The notes under the pieces were generated by a model. That model saw only the letters and a program-made list of their open reading frames with translations, did not search any database and had not been told where the DNA came from. Shown here one piece after another: positions 7,650 through 17,957 of a DNA stretch of 64,000 nucleotides (position 1 is the stretch's first letter; every line of letters begins with the position of its first letter). The stretch lies in contig CALUZV010000020.1 in NCBI GenBank assembly GCA_944325345.1, forward strand, positions 1-64,000, given 5' to 3'. The translations under genes were made by a program, and so were the position numbers. The stretch is from an uncultured Parabacteroides sp. Lineage in GTDB: Bacteria > Bacteroidota > Bacteroidia > Bacteroidales > Tannerellaceae.

Positions 7650-9863
7650 ATGAAATATACAAAACACAGTTTATGGATGGTACTCCTGGCGGTCTTTGCC
7701 TTCGGCTGCATCGAAGACCCGGAGTTCGGAACCGACGTAAGGGATGCATCCGTCCCGGAAGTAATCACCTTGATTGACGATGAGCATCCGATACAACAGT
7801 TGGCGACCAGCATCATCTTCCAAGCCGAAGTAACCCACGCCGGGGGAGTTCCGGTGGAGCGTTACGGTGTCTGCTGGGGGACAACGAGCAATCCGGTCAT
7901 CGAAAGTGGCGACACGTCGGTCTGCGGAAGCGGGACGGGCGAATTTACCGCCATCGCCAAGAATTTGAAGCCCAACACACTCTATTATATCCGCCCCTAC
8001 GCCACCAATAGCGTCGGGACGAGCTACGGAGACGAATTCCAGAAGAACACGACGAAGGGGCTGGGCGTCATGCGGACTTTCGTCATCGATTCGTTGATTC
8101 GCGCGGAGTCGGCAGTCGTCGGCGGAAATATATTAGACCCGGGCGAAGGGGAAATCCTCGAACGCGGTGTTTACTTGACCCAAAAGGGGACGAAAATCAC
8201 CGATACGATTCCCTTTACGATGGAAGCAGACTCATTTTACCAGCGCGTAACCGGTTTGGAGCGGTTGGCAAGCTATGAAGTAGAAGCCTACTTGGTGAAT
8301 ACCTTCGGGACAATCACCGGAGGCGTGCTCAGCTTCACGACAACCGACGGGATGCCGCTTGTAGCCGAACCCGACACGGTGGATATCTCTTTCACCAGCG
8401 CGACCTTCTCCTCGAAGTTGCTGGAGAGCGGAGACTCGCTGATAACCGCCCTCGGCTTCTGCTACGGGACAGAACCGAACCCGACATTGGAGAACGACTT
8501 CGTTACGGCAGAACTTCAGGCGGACAGCACCTTCTCGGCATCGTTGCCCGATATTGTCCAGCAGACACGCTACTATGTCCGGGCCTTCGCCACCAACTCT
8601 TACGGTACATTCTATAGCGACGGAAGCGGAGCAACCTTCGTCCTGAAAGATCAGAAGCCGACAGTTGAGACTGAAGAACCACAAGTAGGTATCGGCGGGA
8701 ATGTTGCCTTCAGCGGAACTATCCTTGCCGAAGGAATGTCGCCTGTTACCGAAGCCGGATTCCTTTGGTCCACGGAAGAAGAACCGACATTAGAGACGCC
8801 GAAGAGTAGCCATCGGAATCTATTCGAGGAAGGCGCGACGGAATATGCCATGACACTGGGCAATATGCGCGGAGGCACAACCTACTACGTCCGCCTCTAT
8901 GCGAAAAATGAATACGGGACATCCTACGGAGAGGTGAAGGCGTTTGAAACACCGCGTATCTTCGAATCCCGCTCTTCGGCACCAGAAGCGATGCAGGCGT
9001 CGTCGCAAGCCTTGGCTTCTTATAATTCGCTGGGCTATCTGCTGGGAGGAAGTACGCAAGATTCGCAATTGACAGACCAATTCCTGCGGTATAATGCTTC
9101 GGCAGATCAGTGGAATAAGCGCGAACCTTTCCCCGACAGACGAAAATGGCAGACGCTCATCTCCTACAATTCTTCATCCCTTTGGGCTTTCGGCGGATTG
9201 GACGAAGACGGACAGATGAACAATGATTTGTACATCTATTATACACGCGACGATTTATGGCGGATGACGGAACCCACAGACGGCACTAAACCGGCTGCCG
9301 TATGCAATGCGATGGGCATAACCGACAATCTCAACATCCTCATCGCCGGTGGACGCATTCTGACAGGTTCATCAGAGCGGGCGACAGATAAAGTCTGGGC
9401 ATTTAACACGCTGGGAGCTTCGTGGGCAGAACTTTCGCCTCTTCCTAAAGCTATTTACGACGGTATCGCCCTCGAAGCCGACGGCCGCATCTTCATCGGC
9501 TTCGGCAAGACAGGGACTTCGGTCAGTGGAGAGCCGACGTATAACACAGCATGGTGGTCTTCGCCCGTGATGGCCGACGGAGGAATTGCTTGGACAGAAG
9601 AAACGGCTTTTGCAGGTGCTGATGGTATCCGCGCCGCCTGTGTTTTCGAGGGAGACATCTATGTCCTCGATACCGACGGTTATATTTGGATATACGACAC
9701 CTACGACAAGGAATGGGAGATGAAGAGCCAGCTCCCGTCGGAAATCCGCAACGCTTCCGTCCTCTTCGCCTTGGGTAATATGATTTATGTTCACGCACCA
9801 AGTTCGAAGCTCACCGTAGCTTACGACCCGACTTGGGATAATACAATATCATGGGAAGAATAA
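7650..9863 (+). CDS. Surface lipoprotein with fibronectin-III-like repeats and Kelch-type propeller
   Basis: 737 residues. Lipobox VFAFGC with Cys20. Four FN3-like modules of about 90-100 residues follow (repeated signatures such as YYIRPYATNSVGTSYGDEF, YYVRAFATNSYGTFY and YYVRLYAKNEYGTSYGEV). From about 445 to the end, Kelch-like blades appear (LGYLLGGSTQDSQL, LWAFGGLDEDGQ, LNILIAGGRIL, IFIGFGKTG, IYVLDTDG). This is a common architecture of Bacteroidales surface lipoproteins, used for binding or as a scaffold; the ligand is unknown. It follows the barrel-like gene by 37 nt and overlaps the next gene by 13 bases, so the run from kinase to serine acetyltransferase may be one operon. Confidence 0.75.
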   Translation: MKYTKHSLWMVLLAVFAFGCIEDPEFGTDVRDASVPEVITLIDDEHPIQQLATSIIFQAEVTHAGGVPVERYGVCWGTTSNPVIESGDTSVCGSGTGEFTAIAKNLKPNTLYYIRPYATNSVGTSYGDEFQKNTTKGLGVMRTFVIDSLIRAESAVVGGNILDPGEGEILERGVYLTQKGTKITDTIPFTMEADSFYQRVTGLERLASYEVEAYLVNTFGTITGGVLSFTTTDGMPLVAEPDTVDISFTSATFSSKLLESGDSLITALGFCYGTEPNPTLENDFVTAELQADSTFSASLPDIVQQTRYYVRAFATNSYGTFYSDGSGATFVLKDQKPTVETEEPQVGIGGNVAFSGTILAEGMSPVTEAGFLWSTEEEPTLETPKSSHRNLFEEGATEYAMTLGNMRGGTTYYVRLYAKNEYGTSYGEVKAFETPRIFESRSSAPEAMQASSQALASYNSLGYLLGGSTQDSQLTDQFLRYNASADQWNKREPFPDRRKWQTLISYNSSSLWAFGGLDEDGQMNNDLYIYYTRDDLWRMTEPTDGTKPAAVCNAMGITDNLNILIAGGRILTGSSERATDKVWAFNTLGASWAELSPLPKAIYDGIALEADGRIFIGFGKTGTSVSGEPTYNTAWWSSPVMADGGIAWTEETAFAGADGIRAACVFEGDIYVLDTDGYIWIYDTYDKEWEMKSQLPSEIRNASVLFALGNMIYVHAPSSKLTVAYDPTWDNTISWEE

Positions 9864-10735
9864 ACGCTATTGAACAAATACGGAGGAATATAGAGATACT
9901 TTCGACCAACGTCGCCGAAACCTATCCCTATATTCCCCTCCATACGACACCTTCGCCTTCGGTGCCACAAATCCGGGATATCATGAAACTCCTGCGACAA
10001 ATCCTTTTCCCGGGCTTCTTTGGCCCGGAGCAGGAGGCGCAGCCGGATTCTATCCGTTATTATACGGGGGTTTATTTGGAACAACTCTACGACTTGCTCC
10101 ACGAACAAGTATTTCGAGGTATGGTTTTTGAGAATAATAATGGGCAGACAAAAGAGGATGCCGAGCGCATCACCGTGGAGTTCGTAAACCAACTTCCGCA
10201 TATCAAACACCTGCTTTCGACCGATGTCAAAGCCATCCTCGATGGCGACCCTGCGGCCAAAAGTATCAGTGAAATCATCTTCTGTTATCCCGCCATATAC
10301 GCCATGCTCCACCAGCGGACGGCTCATGTACTCTTCCAGCTTGGCGTACCTGTCCTCCCACGCATCATTACGGAAATGGCGCATTCCCGCACGGGTATCG
10401 ACATCCATCCCGGCGCGCAAATCGGTGAATATTTCAGTATCGACCACGGGACTGGCGTTGTTGTGGGCCAGACAACCATCATCGGCAATCACGTCCGCCT
10501 TTACCAAGGTGTAACGCTCGGTGCCAAGAGTTTCACCCTCGACGAGGAAGGATTGCCGATGGATGTTCCCCGCCATCCCATTATCGAAGACAATGTAACG
10601 ATTTATTCCAATGCCTCGGTCTTGGGTCGCATCACCATCGGACACGATTCGGTAGTCGGCGGAAATATCTGGCTAACCCACAGCGTCCCGCCCTTTTCCA
10701 AGGTATTACAAAGCAAAGCTGTGGAAAAAACGTAG
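9851..10735 (+). CDS. cysE: Serine O-acetyltransferase
   Basis: 294 residues. Converts L-serine and acetyl-CoA to O-acetylserine, first step of cysteine synthesis. The N-terminal helical domain is followed by a left-handed beta-helix with hexapeptide repeats (GAQIGEYFSIDHGTGVVVGQ, TTIIGNHVRLYQGVTLGAKS) holding the catalytic Asp-His pair in SIDHGTG and the invariant HSRTGIDIHPGA. The longer N-terminus and the EEGLPMDVPRHP insertion are typical of Bacteroidota and plant-like EpsC-type enzymes. The start lies 13 bases inside the preceding lipoprotein gene, so expression is coupled to it. It meets the next gene, on the opposite strand, tail to tail with one base between stops. Confidence 0.9.
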   Translation: MGRINAIEQIRRNIEILSTNVAETYPYIPLHTTPSPSVPQIRDIMKLLRQILFPGFFGPEQEAQPDSIRYYTGVYLEQLYDLLHEQVFRGMVFENNNGQTKEDAERITVEFVNQLPHIKHLLSTDVKAILDGDPAAKSISEIIFCYPAIYAMLHQRTAHVLFQLGVPVLPRIITEMAHSRTGIDIHPGAQIGEYFSIDHGTGVVVGQTTIIGNHVRLYQGVTLGAKSFTLDEEGLPMDVPRHPIIEDNVTIYSNASVLGRITIGHDSVVGGNIWLTHSVPPFSKVLQSKAVEKT

Positions 10736-10736
10736 C

Positions 10737-11552
10737 CTACTTCATAGGGGTTTCCCGCAGCTTTATTTTTTCTTCGGTCTTCTTTATCAACTGATTCAGG
10801 TTCGTAATGAAATTCTTCGAGTCTGCTGTATGCAGGATGACCTCCTGCGCCTGGACATAGAGGGTAAGATCTTCAAAATACTCGCCAAGCCGCTTGCGTA
10901 GCTTGGGATTAGAATCATAGCGTGCCCCGCGCGAGAGCAATATCCGTTGTCTATAACGAGATGTTGAGGCATAAGCTCCGTACTCCTCCTTCAGGGCATC
11001 AAAATAGACATTGAGCTTCAGTGTCTTGATAGACGGGGCACAATATCCTATCTGGGAATCAAGCACTATGCCCGAAATTCGCCACGATGCTTCATGGAAC
11101 GGTTCCTGCAATATCCCCTCATAAGTCTTCATAAAACGAGTAAGCGACCGCGCCGCCTTCTTCTCTTGTTCAAAAGGAAGCGTTGCCGACATTTTTATCT
11201 GCATGAATATGAAGTTCAATATTTTTTTGCAATTCTCCGCATGAAGTTTCGCCTCGTCGCTTTCCTTGAGGGGAAATTCATCCTCGAAATTCTCCCGCAT
11301 CCGGTCCACATCGTCTTCCATCTCTTTCATCAAATCGTAAGGCATACCGATGCGCGACGGATCCATATTGCGTCTCAGCCCTTCGCCAAATCTTCGTTTC
11401 TGAGGTTTATCATCGCCTTCCTCCGAGGATTCCGAACCTTCTTTTTTCACGGGAGGGGGAATCAGTTCGAGCAGCGCACTCATAAACCTAACGTACTCCC
11501 TATCAGTCATACGGGACAAATCAAATTTCTTGACTAATAAAAAAGAACCCAT
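10737..11552 (-). CDS. Cytoplasmic helical protein of unknown function (DUF6261-like?)
   Basis: 271 residues, no signal or membrane segment. N-terminus MGSFLLVKKFDLSRMTDREY then FMSALLELI, an Lys/Glu-rich insert (about 37-56), and a long helical C-terminal half containing AARSLTRFMKTYEGILQEPF and TSRYRQRILLSRGARYDS. Layout and length match the proteins at 2609-3487 and 18327-19238, but it lacks their acidic tail and DDRPVVQ end (it ends LRETPMK). I suspect DUF6261 by general resemblance only. It is transcribed convergently with serine acetyltransferase and lies downstream of the leucine operon terminator; its own promoter is not clear. Confidence 0.6.
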   Translation of the reverse strand: MGSFLLVKKFDLSRMTDREYVRFMSALLELIPPPVKKEGSESSEEGDDKPQKRRFGEGLRRNMDPSRIGMPYDLMKEMEDDVDRMRENFEDEFPLKESDEAKLHAENCKKILNFIFMQIKMSATLPFEQEKKAARSLTRFMKTYEGILQEPFHEASWRISGIVLDSQIGYCAPSIKTLKLNVYFDALKEEYGAYASTSRYRQRILLSRGARYDSNPKLRKRLGEYFEDLTLYVQAQEVILHTADSKNFITNLNQLIKKTEEKIKLRETPMK

Positions 11553-11673
11553 ATCTATTTTATTTTAAAATTTCACGGGGCTAAAATAGCAAAAATTTAT
11601 GTATCCTCTGCCACGAAAAACCAGTAAACCGCAATTTTTTTCCTCGAAGAAAGATATTCAGATGAAAGGAAAC

Positions 11674-11720
11674 AAAAAAAGAAGAATGAAGAAAGGCAAA
11701 CCCGCCATTCTTCATTCTTC
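11674..11720 (-). terminator. Terminator of the leucine operon
   Basis: Perfect 13-bp stem GAAGAATGAAGAA (11681-11693) and TTCTTCATTCTTC (11708-11720). On the minus strand it is followed by a T-run (the A-run at 11674-11680 on plus). It lies 11 bases behind the leuB stop. Confidence 0.9.
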
Positions 11721-11731
11721 TTTCATCACTC

Positions 11732-12793
11732 TTAATTTTCTTTGATGTATTTGACGATCCACTCGCCTACTTCCTTCGTTCCATAGTGTTCGCCACCTTC
11801 TACTTGGATTTCGGGGGTGCGGACACAGGCATCGAGGGAAGCATCGACAGCCTGGCGGATTAAAGTTCCCTCTGCCTTGCAATCAAAATGTTCGAAAAGC
11901 ATGGCGACGGAGAGGATTTGAGCCAGCGGATTCGCGATGTTCTTTCCTTTGGCTTGTGGCCAAGAACCGTGGATAGGTTCAAAGACCGGCGTGCTCTCGC
12001 CAGTCGAAGCTGAAGGCAAGAGACCCATCGAGCCGCTGATGCATGAACCCTCATCAGTGAGGATGTCTCCGAAAGTATTTTCCGTAACCATCACGTCGAA
12101 GAACGTCGGTTCTTGAATCATGCGCATCGACGCGTTATCGACAAACATATAATCGGTCTTCACCTCCGGATATTGCGGAGCCATCTCCTGCGCAATCTGG
12201 CGCCAAAGGCGAGAAGAAGCGAGGACATTCGCCTTATCGACCACCGTCAGGTGTTTGCGGCGCTTCATGGCGTAGTCGAAAGCTACCTTCAGGATACGTT
12301 CGATTTCCGGACGGGTGTACATATTCGTATCATACGCCTTGTCATTGTCTTGATACTTTTCACCGAAATACATACCGCCAGTCAATTCGCGGATGCAGAG
12401 GAAATCGGCTCCCTCCACCAGCTCGGCACGAAGCGGAGATTTGTGTAACAAACATTTAAAGGTCTGCACCGGACGGATATTGGCGAACAGGCCTAACTTC
12501 TTGCGCATAGCGAGGAGACCTTGCTCGGGACGAACCTTTGCCGTCGGATCATTATCGTATTTCGGGTCTCCTACGGCAGAAAACAAGACCGCGTCGGCGT
12601 TCTTGCAAATCTCGAAAGTCTCGTCGGGGAAAGGATTCCCTACCTTGTCGATGGCGTCCGCTCCGCAGAGGGCATATTCGTAGGTTACTTTATGTCCGAA
12701 CTTTTCGCACACGGCAGTCATGACATCCACACCCTGTTTGGAAATTTCGGGGCCGATGCCATCGCCTGCTAAAACAGCTATTTTAAAATCCAT
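11732..12793 (-). CDS. leuB: 3-isopropylmalate dehydrogenase
   Basis: 353 residues, full length. NAD-dependent oxidative decarboxylation of 3-isopropylmalate, the third leucine-specific step. N-terminal [12 protein letters not shown], the [20 protein letters not shown] region with substrate-binding arginines, [13 protein letters not shown], and the metal/NAD segment [20 protein letters not shown] followed by [10 protein letters not shown] are all present. It is the last gene of the five-gene leucine operon, 12 nt behind the LeuA paralogue, with a strong terminator after it. Confidence 0.95.
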   Translation of the reverse strand: MDFKIAVLAGDGIGPEISKQGVDVMTAVCEKFGHKVTYEYALCGADAIDKVGNPFPDETFEICKNADAVLFSAVGDPKYDNDPTAKVRPEQGLLAMRKKLGLFANIRPVQTFKCLLHKSPLRAELVEGADFLCIRELTGGMYFGEKYQDNDKAYDTNMYTRPEIERILKVAFDYAMKRRKHLTVVDKANVLASSRLWRQIAQEMAPQYPEVKTDYMFVDNASMRMIQEPTFFDVMVTENTFGDILTDEGSCISGSMGLLPSASTGESTPVFEPIHGSWPQAKGKNIANPLAQILSVAMLFEHFDCKAEGTLIRQAVDASLDACVRTPEIQVEGGEHYGTKEVGEWIVKYIKEN

Positions 12794-12805
12794 ATTGTTT
12801 GTAAT

Positions 12806-14320
12806 TTATTGTTCTATTTTGTTCAACATTTTGACGGTAGCTTTGATAGCCGCCTCGGTCTGGTCGGCATCCAAGCCCCTGGTTTTAAAATCTACTCCCG
12901 CATAATTCCACGAGATGACGGTTTGTACAAAAGCATCCGTCCGTCCTCCCGGCGGAATGGAGACGGTATAATTCGTAAGCATGGGGAATGGACGGCCCAA
13001 ATCGGAATAAATCTTGCGTAAGGCGCGGACGAAGGCATCATATTGCCCGTCGCCAGAAGCTGATTCCTCGTATGCCTCACCATCGATCTCGATTTTAAGC
13101 GTTGCCACCGGCTTCAAGCCTTGCGCCAACGAGAGAGAATAGTTTAGAATCCGAATCTTCTGGTTTTCTTCCACGTTGTCATGATGTAAAACATCGCTGA
13201 TGATATAAGGCAAGTCTTCGGGAGTTACCATCTCCTTCTTGTCGCCCAATTCGATGATGCGTTCAGTTACTTTGCGCATCGAGGACTCATCCAAGTCAAT
13301 GCCCAAAGCCTCTAAATTCTTCCGGATGTTTGCCTTGCCCGATGTTTTTCCCAAAGCATATTCGCGGACACGCCCGAAGCGCTCTGGGAGCAAATCATTA
13401 TAGTAAAGATTGCTCTTGCTGTCGCCGTCGGCATGTACTCCGGCGCACTGGGTGAAGACGTGTTCGCCGATGATAGGCTTATTCGTCGGAATGCGGATAC
13501 CTGAGTAGGTTTCAACCAAACGACTCACCCGGTTTATCTTTTCCTCGCGCAGGCGGGTTTCCATTTTCAGCTGGTCTTTTATCACCGCCAAGACGCTGCT
13601 CAACGGTGCATTCCCTGCCCGCTCTCCCAAGCCGTTGACGGTAGTATGTACGCCGTGGATGCCGGCTTGGATGGCGGAGAAGACATTCGCTACGGCCAGG
13701 TCATAATCGTTGTGTGCATGGAAATCGAAACGGAGGCTGGGATAACGAGTTATCATCTCCTTGCAATACTGATACGTATTGGAGGGATTAAGGATTCCCA
13801 GCGTGTCCGGCAACATGAACCGCTCCACCGCTTCGTCTTTCAGCGCATCCATCATTTGGAATACGTAGTCCGGAGAGGCTTGTATCCCATTCGACCAATC
13901 CTCCAAATAGAGATTTACCTTCATCCCCCTCGACTTTGCTTGGTGGATGACGAAACGAATGTCTGCTATATGCTCCGACGGAGACTTATGCAGCTGGGCA
14001 GTTACATGTTTATACGAACCCTTACACAATAAGTTGATAACTCTACATCCCGCCGCCTCAATCCATTGAACGGACACATCACCATCTACAAACCCCAGCA
14101 CCTCCAATTGCTCCAGATGCCCGGTGCGTTCGGCCCACTTGGCCATACGGCGTACGGCCTCAAACTCGCCTTCCGAGACGCGTGCAGAAGCTACTTCAAG
14201 CCTATCGACCCTCATCTCGCCGAGTAAAACTTGTGCTATGCTCAGCTTCTCGTGGGCTGCGAAGGATACGCCTGAAGTTTGTTCCCCATCGCGGAGGGTG
14301 GTATCCATTATCTCAATCAT
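12806..14320 (-). CDS. LeuA-family acyltransferase, second copy (2-isopropylmalate or citramalate synthase)
   Basis: 504 residues. The TIM-barrel start [20 protein letters not shown] has the Arg-Asp pair and metal Asp; the HAHNDYDLAVANV metal His pair and GLGERAGNAPL motif are intact, and a LeuA-type C-terminal regulatory domain (from about 370) is present. It differs clearly from the leuA at 16326-17822, with long deviations such as LNLLCKG-like and LEDWSNGIQASPDYVFQMMD. The paralogue may make (R)-citramalate from pyruvate and acetyl-CoA for isoleucine synthesis, with LeuCD and LeuB completing the route; this is inference. It is a second 2-isopropylmalate synthase otherwise. It lies between leuD (9-nt gap) and leuB (12-nt gap). 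Confidence 0.8.
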   Translation of the reverse strand: MIEIMDTTLRDGEQTSGVSFAAHEKLSIAQVLLGEMRVDRLEVASARVSEGEFEAVRRMAKWAERTGHLEQLEVLGFVDGDVSVQWIEAAGCRVINLLCKGSYKHVTAQLHKSPSEHIADIRFVIHQAKSRGMKVNLYLEDWSNGIQASPDYVFQMMDALKDEAVERFMLPDTLGILNPSNTYQYCKEMITRYPSLRFDFHAHNDYDLAVANVFSAIQAGIHGVHTTVNGLGERAGNAPLSSVLAVIKDQLKMETRLREEKINRVSRLVETYSGIRIPTNKPIIGEHVFTQCAGVHADGDSKSNLYYNDLLPERFGRVREYALGKTSGKANIRKNLEALGIDLDESSMRKVTERIIELGDKKEMVTPEDLPYIISDVLHHDNVEENQKIRILNYSLSLAQGLKPVATLKIEIDGEAYEESASGDGQYDAFVRALRKIYSDLGRPFPMLTNYTVSIPPGGRTDAFVQTVISWNYAGVDFKTRGLDADQTEAAIKATVKMLNKIEQ

Positions 14321-14329
14321 TTTCCTCTA

Positions 14330-14920
14330 TTATTTACGTTTTGCTTCGAAGGCTTCGACCTTATCCCGGTTCCCGACCAGGAAATCGACGTCGTCCAAAC
14401 CATTCATCAGGCAATGTTTCTTATAGCCGTTGATATCAAAATGTGCTACGCGGCCCGTGGCCCGGTTTGTGATGGTTTGTTCAGGCAGATTGACTTCCAC
14501 AAGGGTCTTCGGGTCGGCGAAAATGGAATCAAAAAGCTCCTTCAGGAAGTCCTCGCCGACGACGACGGGAAGCACGAAGTTATTCAACTCATTGTTTTTA
14601 TGTATATCGGCAAAAAAACTCGACACGACGACCCTGAATCCATAGCCGGCAATCGCCCACGCCGCGTGTTCACGGCTCGAGCCGCAGCCGAAATTCTTTC
14701 CTGCCACCAGAATCTGCCCGCCGTAGGTGGGGTCATTCAGTACGAAGTCTTTATTCAGTGTGCCGTCGGCGTTGTAACGCCAATCGCGGAACAGGTTGTC
14801 GCCGAATCCCTTTTTGTCAGTCGCTTTCAGGAAGCGGGCGGGGATGATTTGGTCGGTATCGACATTCTCCAGCGGGAGGGGCACACATGTGCTGGTGATG
14901 ATATTGAATTTCTGTTTCAT
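14330..14920 (-). CDS. leuD: 3-isopropylmalate dehydratase, small subunit
   Basis: 196 residues, usual length. Swivel domain that pairs with LeuC to isomerise 2- to 3-isopropylmalate. Key segments: NVDTDQIIPARFLKATDKKG, the GKNFGCGSSREHAAWAIAGY substrate-recognition loop and GYKKHCLMNGLDDVDFLV near the end. It lies 14 nt after leuC and 9 nt before the second LeuA-family gene, clearly within the operon. Confidence 0.95.
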   Translation of the reverse strand: MKQKFNIITSTCVPLPLENVDTDQIIPARFLKATDKKGFGDNLFRDWRYNADGTLNKDFVLNDPTYGGQILVAGKNFGCGSSREHAAWAIAGYGFRVVVSSFFADIHKNNELNNFVLPVVVGEDFLKELFDSIFADPKTLVEVNLPEQTITNRATGRVAHFDINGYKKHCLMNGLDDVDFLVGNRDKVEAFEAKRK

Positions 14921-14934
14921 CTTTCTCTTTTTTT

Positions 14935-16329
14935 TTACATTAATGTCCTTGGGTCGGTGATTACACCGGTTATCGCTGCCGCCGCCGCCGTCAGCGGGCT
15001 GGCCAAAAGGGTTCGCGAACCCGGCCCCTGCCGTCCCTCGAAGTTGCGGTTGGATGTCGATACGGCATATTTCCCTGCCGGTATCTTGTCATCGTTCATC
15101 GCCAGGCAAGCCGAACACCCGGGCTGGCGGATTTCGAATCCCGCCTCCTCCAAAATCTTGTCCAAGCCTTCCTCGCGGATTTGCGCATCGACCATCCACG
15201 ACCCCGGAACGAGCCAAGCGATTATATTCGCCGCCTTTTTCTTCCCCTTGACGATGGAAGCAAATGCCCGAAAGTCTTCAATCCGTCCATTCGTGCAGGC
15301 ACCTAAAAATACATAGTCAACAGGTTTCCCCAAGAGGCTTTCACCTGCTTGGAACCCCATATAAAGAAGCGACTTCTCGAAAGAAACTTTTTCCGCCTCC
15401 TGCATCCCTTCTTCCGTCGGTATAGAGGAACTGATGCCGATTCCCATACCCGGATTTGTCCCGTAGGTAATCATCGGTTCGATATCGGCAGCATCAAAAC
15501 GCACTTCCTTGTCGAAGACGGCATCGTCATCACTCCGTAACGTCCGCCAGTAGGCCACGGCGTCGTCCCAGTCTTTCCCTTTCGGGGCATAGTTGCGACC
15601 TTTGATATAGGCGAAAGTCGTTTCGTCCGGCGCAACCATTCCGCCGCGCGCGCCCATTTCGATTGACAGGTTGCAGAGGGTCAAGCGACCCTCCATGCTA
15701 AGACTTCGGACGGCTTCGCCGGCATATTCTACGAAGTAGCCAGTCGCTCCGCTGGTCGTCATTCTCGACATCATATAGAGCGCAAGGTCCTTCGCCGTTA
15801 CGCCTCGTCCTAATGTCCCGTCGATTGTTATGCGCATCGTCTTCGGACGGGTTTGCAGAATGCACTGCGAAGCCAATACCATCTCGACTTCACTTGTCCC
15901 AATGCCAAAAGCAACCGCCCCCATCGCGCCATGTGTTGATGTATGCGAATCCCCGCAGACAATCGTCATGCCGGGTAATGTCAGACCCTGCTCCGGTCCC
16001 ACCACGTGGATGATACCGTTTCTCTTATCCATCATACCGAAGTGCGTCAGCCCGAAGTCCTTCGCGTTCTTTGCGAGAGTATCTACCTGCGCGCGGGAGA
16101 CGGGGTCGGCAATTGGTTTATCCTGATCGTGCGTCGGGGTGTTATGGTCGGGCATACAATAAATACGTTCCGGCCGGAAACAGCTCAAGCCGCGCTCTCG
16201 GAGAGCAGCAAACGCCTGCGGACTCGTTACCTCGTGGCAGTAGAGCCGGTCTATGTAGAGCTGGGTGGGACCGTCGTTCACGGCCTGAACAACATGTGCG
16301 TCCCAAATCTTATCAAATAACGTGTTCAT
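14935..16329 (-). CDS. leuC: 3-isopropylmalate dehydratase, large subunit
   Basis: 464 residues, usual length. Aconitase-type subunit binding a [4Fe-4S] cluster through Cys in [14 protein letters not shown] and the pair in [11 protein letters not shown]; substrate motifs [20 protein letters not shown] and [15 protein letters not shown] are intact. Its start overlaps the leuA stop by 4 bases (16326-16329), so the two are translationally coupled. Confidence 0.95.
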   Translation of the reverse strand: MNTLFDKIWDAHVVQAVNDGPTQLYIDRLYCHEVTSPQAFAALRERGLSCFRPERIYCMPDHNTPTHDQDKPIADPVSRAQVDTLAKNAKDFGLTHFGMMDKRNGIIHVVGPEQGLTLPGMTIVCGDSHTSTHGAMGAVAFGIGTSEVEMVLASQCILQTRPKTMRITIDGTLGRGVTAKDLALYMMSRMTTSGATGYFVEYAGEAVRSLSMEGRLTLCNLSIEMGARGGMVAPDETTFAYIKGRNYAPKGKDWDDAVAYWRTLRSDDDAVFDKEVRFDAADIEPMITYGTNPGMGIGISSSIPTEEGMQEAEKVSFEKSLLYMGFQAGESLLGKPVDYVFLGACTNGRIEDFRAFASIVKGKKKAANIIAWLVPGSWMVDAQIREEGLDKILEEAGFEIRQPGCSACLAMNDDKIPAGKYAVSTSNRNFEGRQGPGSRTLLASPLTAAAAAITGVITDPRTLM

Positions 16330-17822
16330 TTTACAAACTTATTAATAGCATCAATATATGCCTCCAGCGAAGCGGCAATTATGTCGGTGTTAGCTCCAAA
16401 TCCATAGTACATTCTATTGTCGTATTCCACTTGCATGTGTACCTTACCGACATCATCGCTTCCCTTGCTGATGGCTTGGATTGTAAACTCCTTCAAAACC
16501 ATCTGCCGGTGTATGATTTGTTTTAATGCCTTTATCGCGGCGTCCACCGGCCCGTTTCCGGAGGCTGCGGCCTCGAATTTTTCCCCTGCGATGTTCAGGC
16601 CAAGGCTTGCGACGGGTCTGACGCCCACTCCGCTCGTAACCTGGAGGTATTCCAACTTGATATGATGGTTTTGCGAGCGGTCGGCGCCTGCGAGTACCAT
16701 GACATCATCATCTGTAATCTCCTTCTTCTTGTCGGCGAGCTTTAAGAAATCCTCATAAATCTTGTCGAGGCGTTCTTGGTCAACGTCGATTCCCAGTACA
16801 TGCATCCGATGCTTCAAGGCAGCGCGTCCGCTACGGGCTGTCAGCACGATGGCGTTATCGTCGATGCCGACATCTTTCGGATCGATGATTTCGTAGGTCT
16901 CGGCGTTCTTTAAGACACCATCTTGATGGATGCCGGAGGAATGTGCGAAGGCGTTGCGACCTACTATCGCCTTGTTCGGCTGAATGGGCATGTTCATGAG
17001 ACTTGATACCATGCGGCTGATGCCATATATTTTCGTGGTGTTGATATTTGTCTGGATGTTCTGCTCCTTGTGCGACTTGAAAATCATCGCAATCTCCTCC
17101 AGCGAGGTATTCCCGGCACGTTCGCCGATACCATTAATCGTAACCTCCACCTGGCGGGCACCGTTGAGAACCCCTTGTACCGTGTTGGCAGTCGCCATGC
17201 CAAGGTCATTATGGCAATGCGTCGAGATGATGGCCTTGTCGATGCCATCGACGTGCTCCATCAGGTAGCGGATTTTCGCGCCGTACTCGTCGGGCAGGCA
17301 ATAGCCCGTCGTGTCGGGGATATTGACGACGGTGGCGCCGGCTTTGATGACCGCCTCCACCACGCGGGCGAGGTATTCATTATCTGTCCGGCCCGCGTCC
17401 TCGCAATAGAACTCGACATCTTCCACATATTTCTTGGCATACTTCGTGGCGGCGATGGCGCGTTCGAGAATCTCCTCGCGCGTCGAATTAAATTTATAGC
17501 GGATATGTGAATCCGACGTCCCGATACCCGTGTGGATACGTCCGTGCTTAGCATACTTCAGCGCCTCGGAAGCTGCGTCGATGTCTTTTTCCACTGCCCG
17601 GGTGAGGGCACAAATCGTCGGCCACGTAACGGCCTTCGAAATCTCGACTACACTCTTAAAATCCCCCGGGCTTGAAATGGGGAAGCCCGCCTCAATGACG
17701 TCCACACCCAGCGTCTCGAGTGCCCGCGCCACTTGAATCTTTTCTACCGTATTCAACTGGCATCCCGGGACTTGCTCACCATCGCGGAGCGTCGTATCAA
17801 AAATATACAATCTGTCTGACAT
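16326..17822 (-). CDS. leuA: 2-isopropylmalate synthase, first gene of the leucine operon
   Basis: 498 residues. Condenses 2-ketoisovalerate and acetyl-CoA, the committed step of leucine synthesis. Catalytic domain starts [35 protein letters not shown] carries the metal His pair and [14 protein letters not shown] follows. The C-terminal regulatory domain (about 380-498), which in this family binds leucine for feedback inhibition, is present. The promoter -7 box lies about 32 bases before the start, so the leader is only about 25 nt: too short for a leader-peptide attenuator. Confidence 0.95.
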   Translation of the reverse strand: MSDRLYIFDTTLRDGEQVPGCQLNTVEKIQVARALETLGVDVIEAGFPISSPGDFKSVVEISKAVTWPTICALTRAVEKDIDAASEALKYAKHGRIHTGIGTSDSHIRYKFNSTREEILERAIAATKYAKKYVEDVEFYCEDAGRTDNEYLARVVEAVIKAGATVVNIPDTTGYCLPDEYGAKIRYLMEHVDGIDKAIISTHCHNDLGMATANTVQGVLNGARQVEVTINGIGERAGNTSLEEIAMIFKSHKEQNIQTNINTTKIYGISRMVSSLMNMPIQPNKAIVGRNAFAHSSGIHQDGVLKNAETYEIIDPKDVGIDDNAIVLTARSGRAALKHRMHVLGIDVDQERLDKIYEDFLKLADKKKEITDDDVMVLAGADRSQNHHIKLEYLQVTSGVGVRPVASLGLNIAGEKFEAAASGNGPVDAAIKALKQIIHRQMVLKEFTIQAISKGSDDVGKVHMQVEYDNRMYYGFGANTDIIAASLEAYIDAINKFVK

Positions 17823-17854
17823 AATTATTTACTTCAATTTCTCAATTTGCGACG

Positions 17855-17886
17855 CAAAGATACGTTCTTTTTTCATAGCAAAGAAA
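17855..17886 (-). promoter_or_regulatory. Promoter of the leucine operon
   Basis: Minus strand has a perfect -7 box TATCTTTG (RC at 17855-17862). The best -33 candidates are TTTC at 20-nt spacing (17883-17886) or TTTG at 16-nt spacing (17879-17882). A small hairpin CCTAA/TTAGG lies just upstream. Confidence 0.6.
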
Positions 17887-17957
17887 TAATCCCTAAGTTT
17901 TTTAGGCGTTCGCGCTTTAAAACGTAAGCTATCTGCGGCGTATAGTGCGAAATTAAC

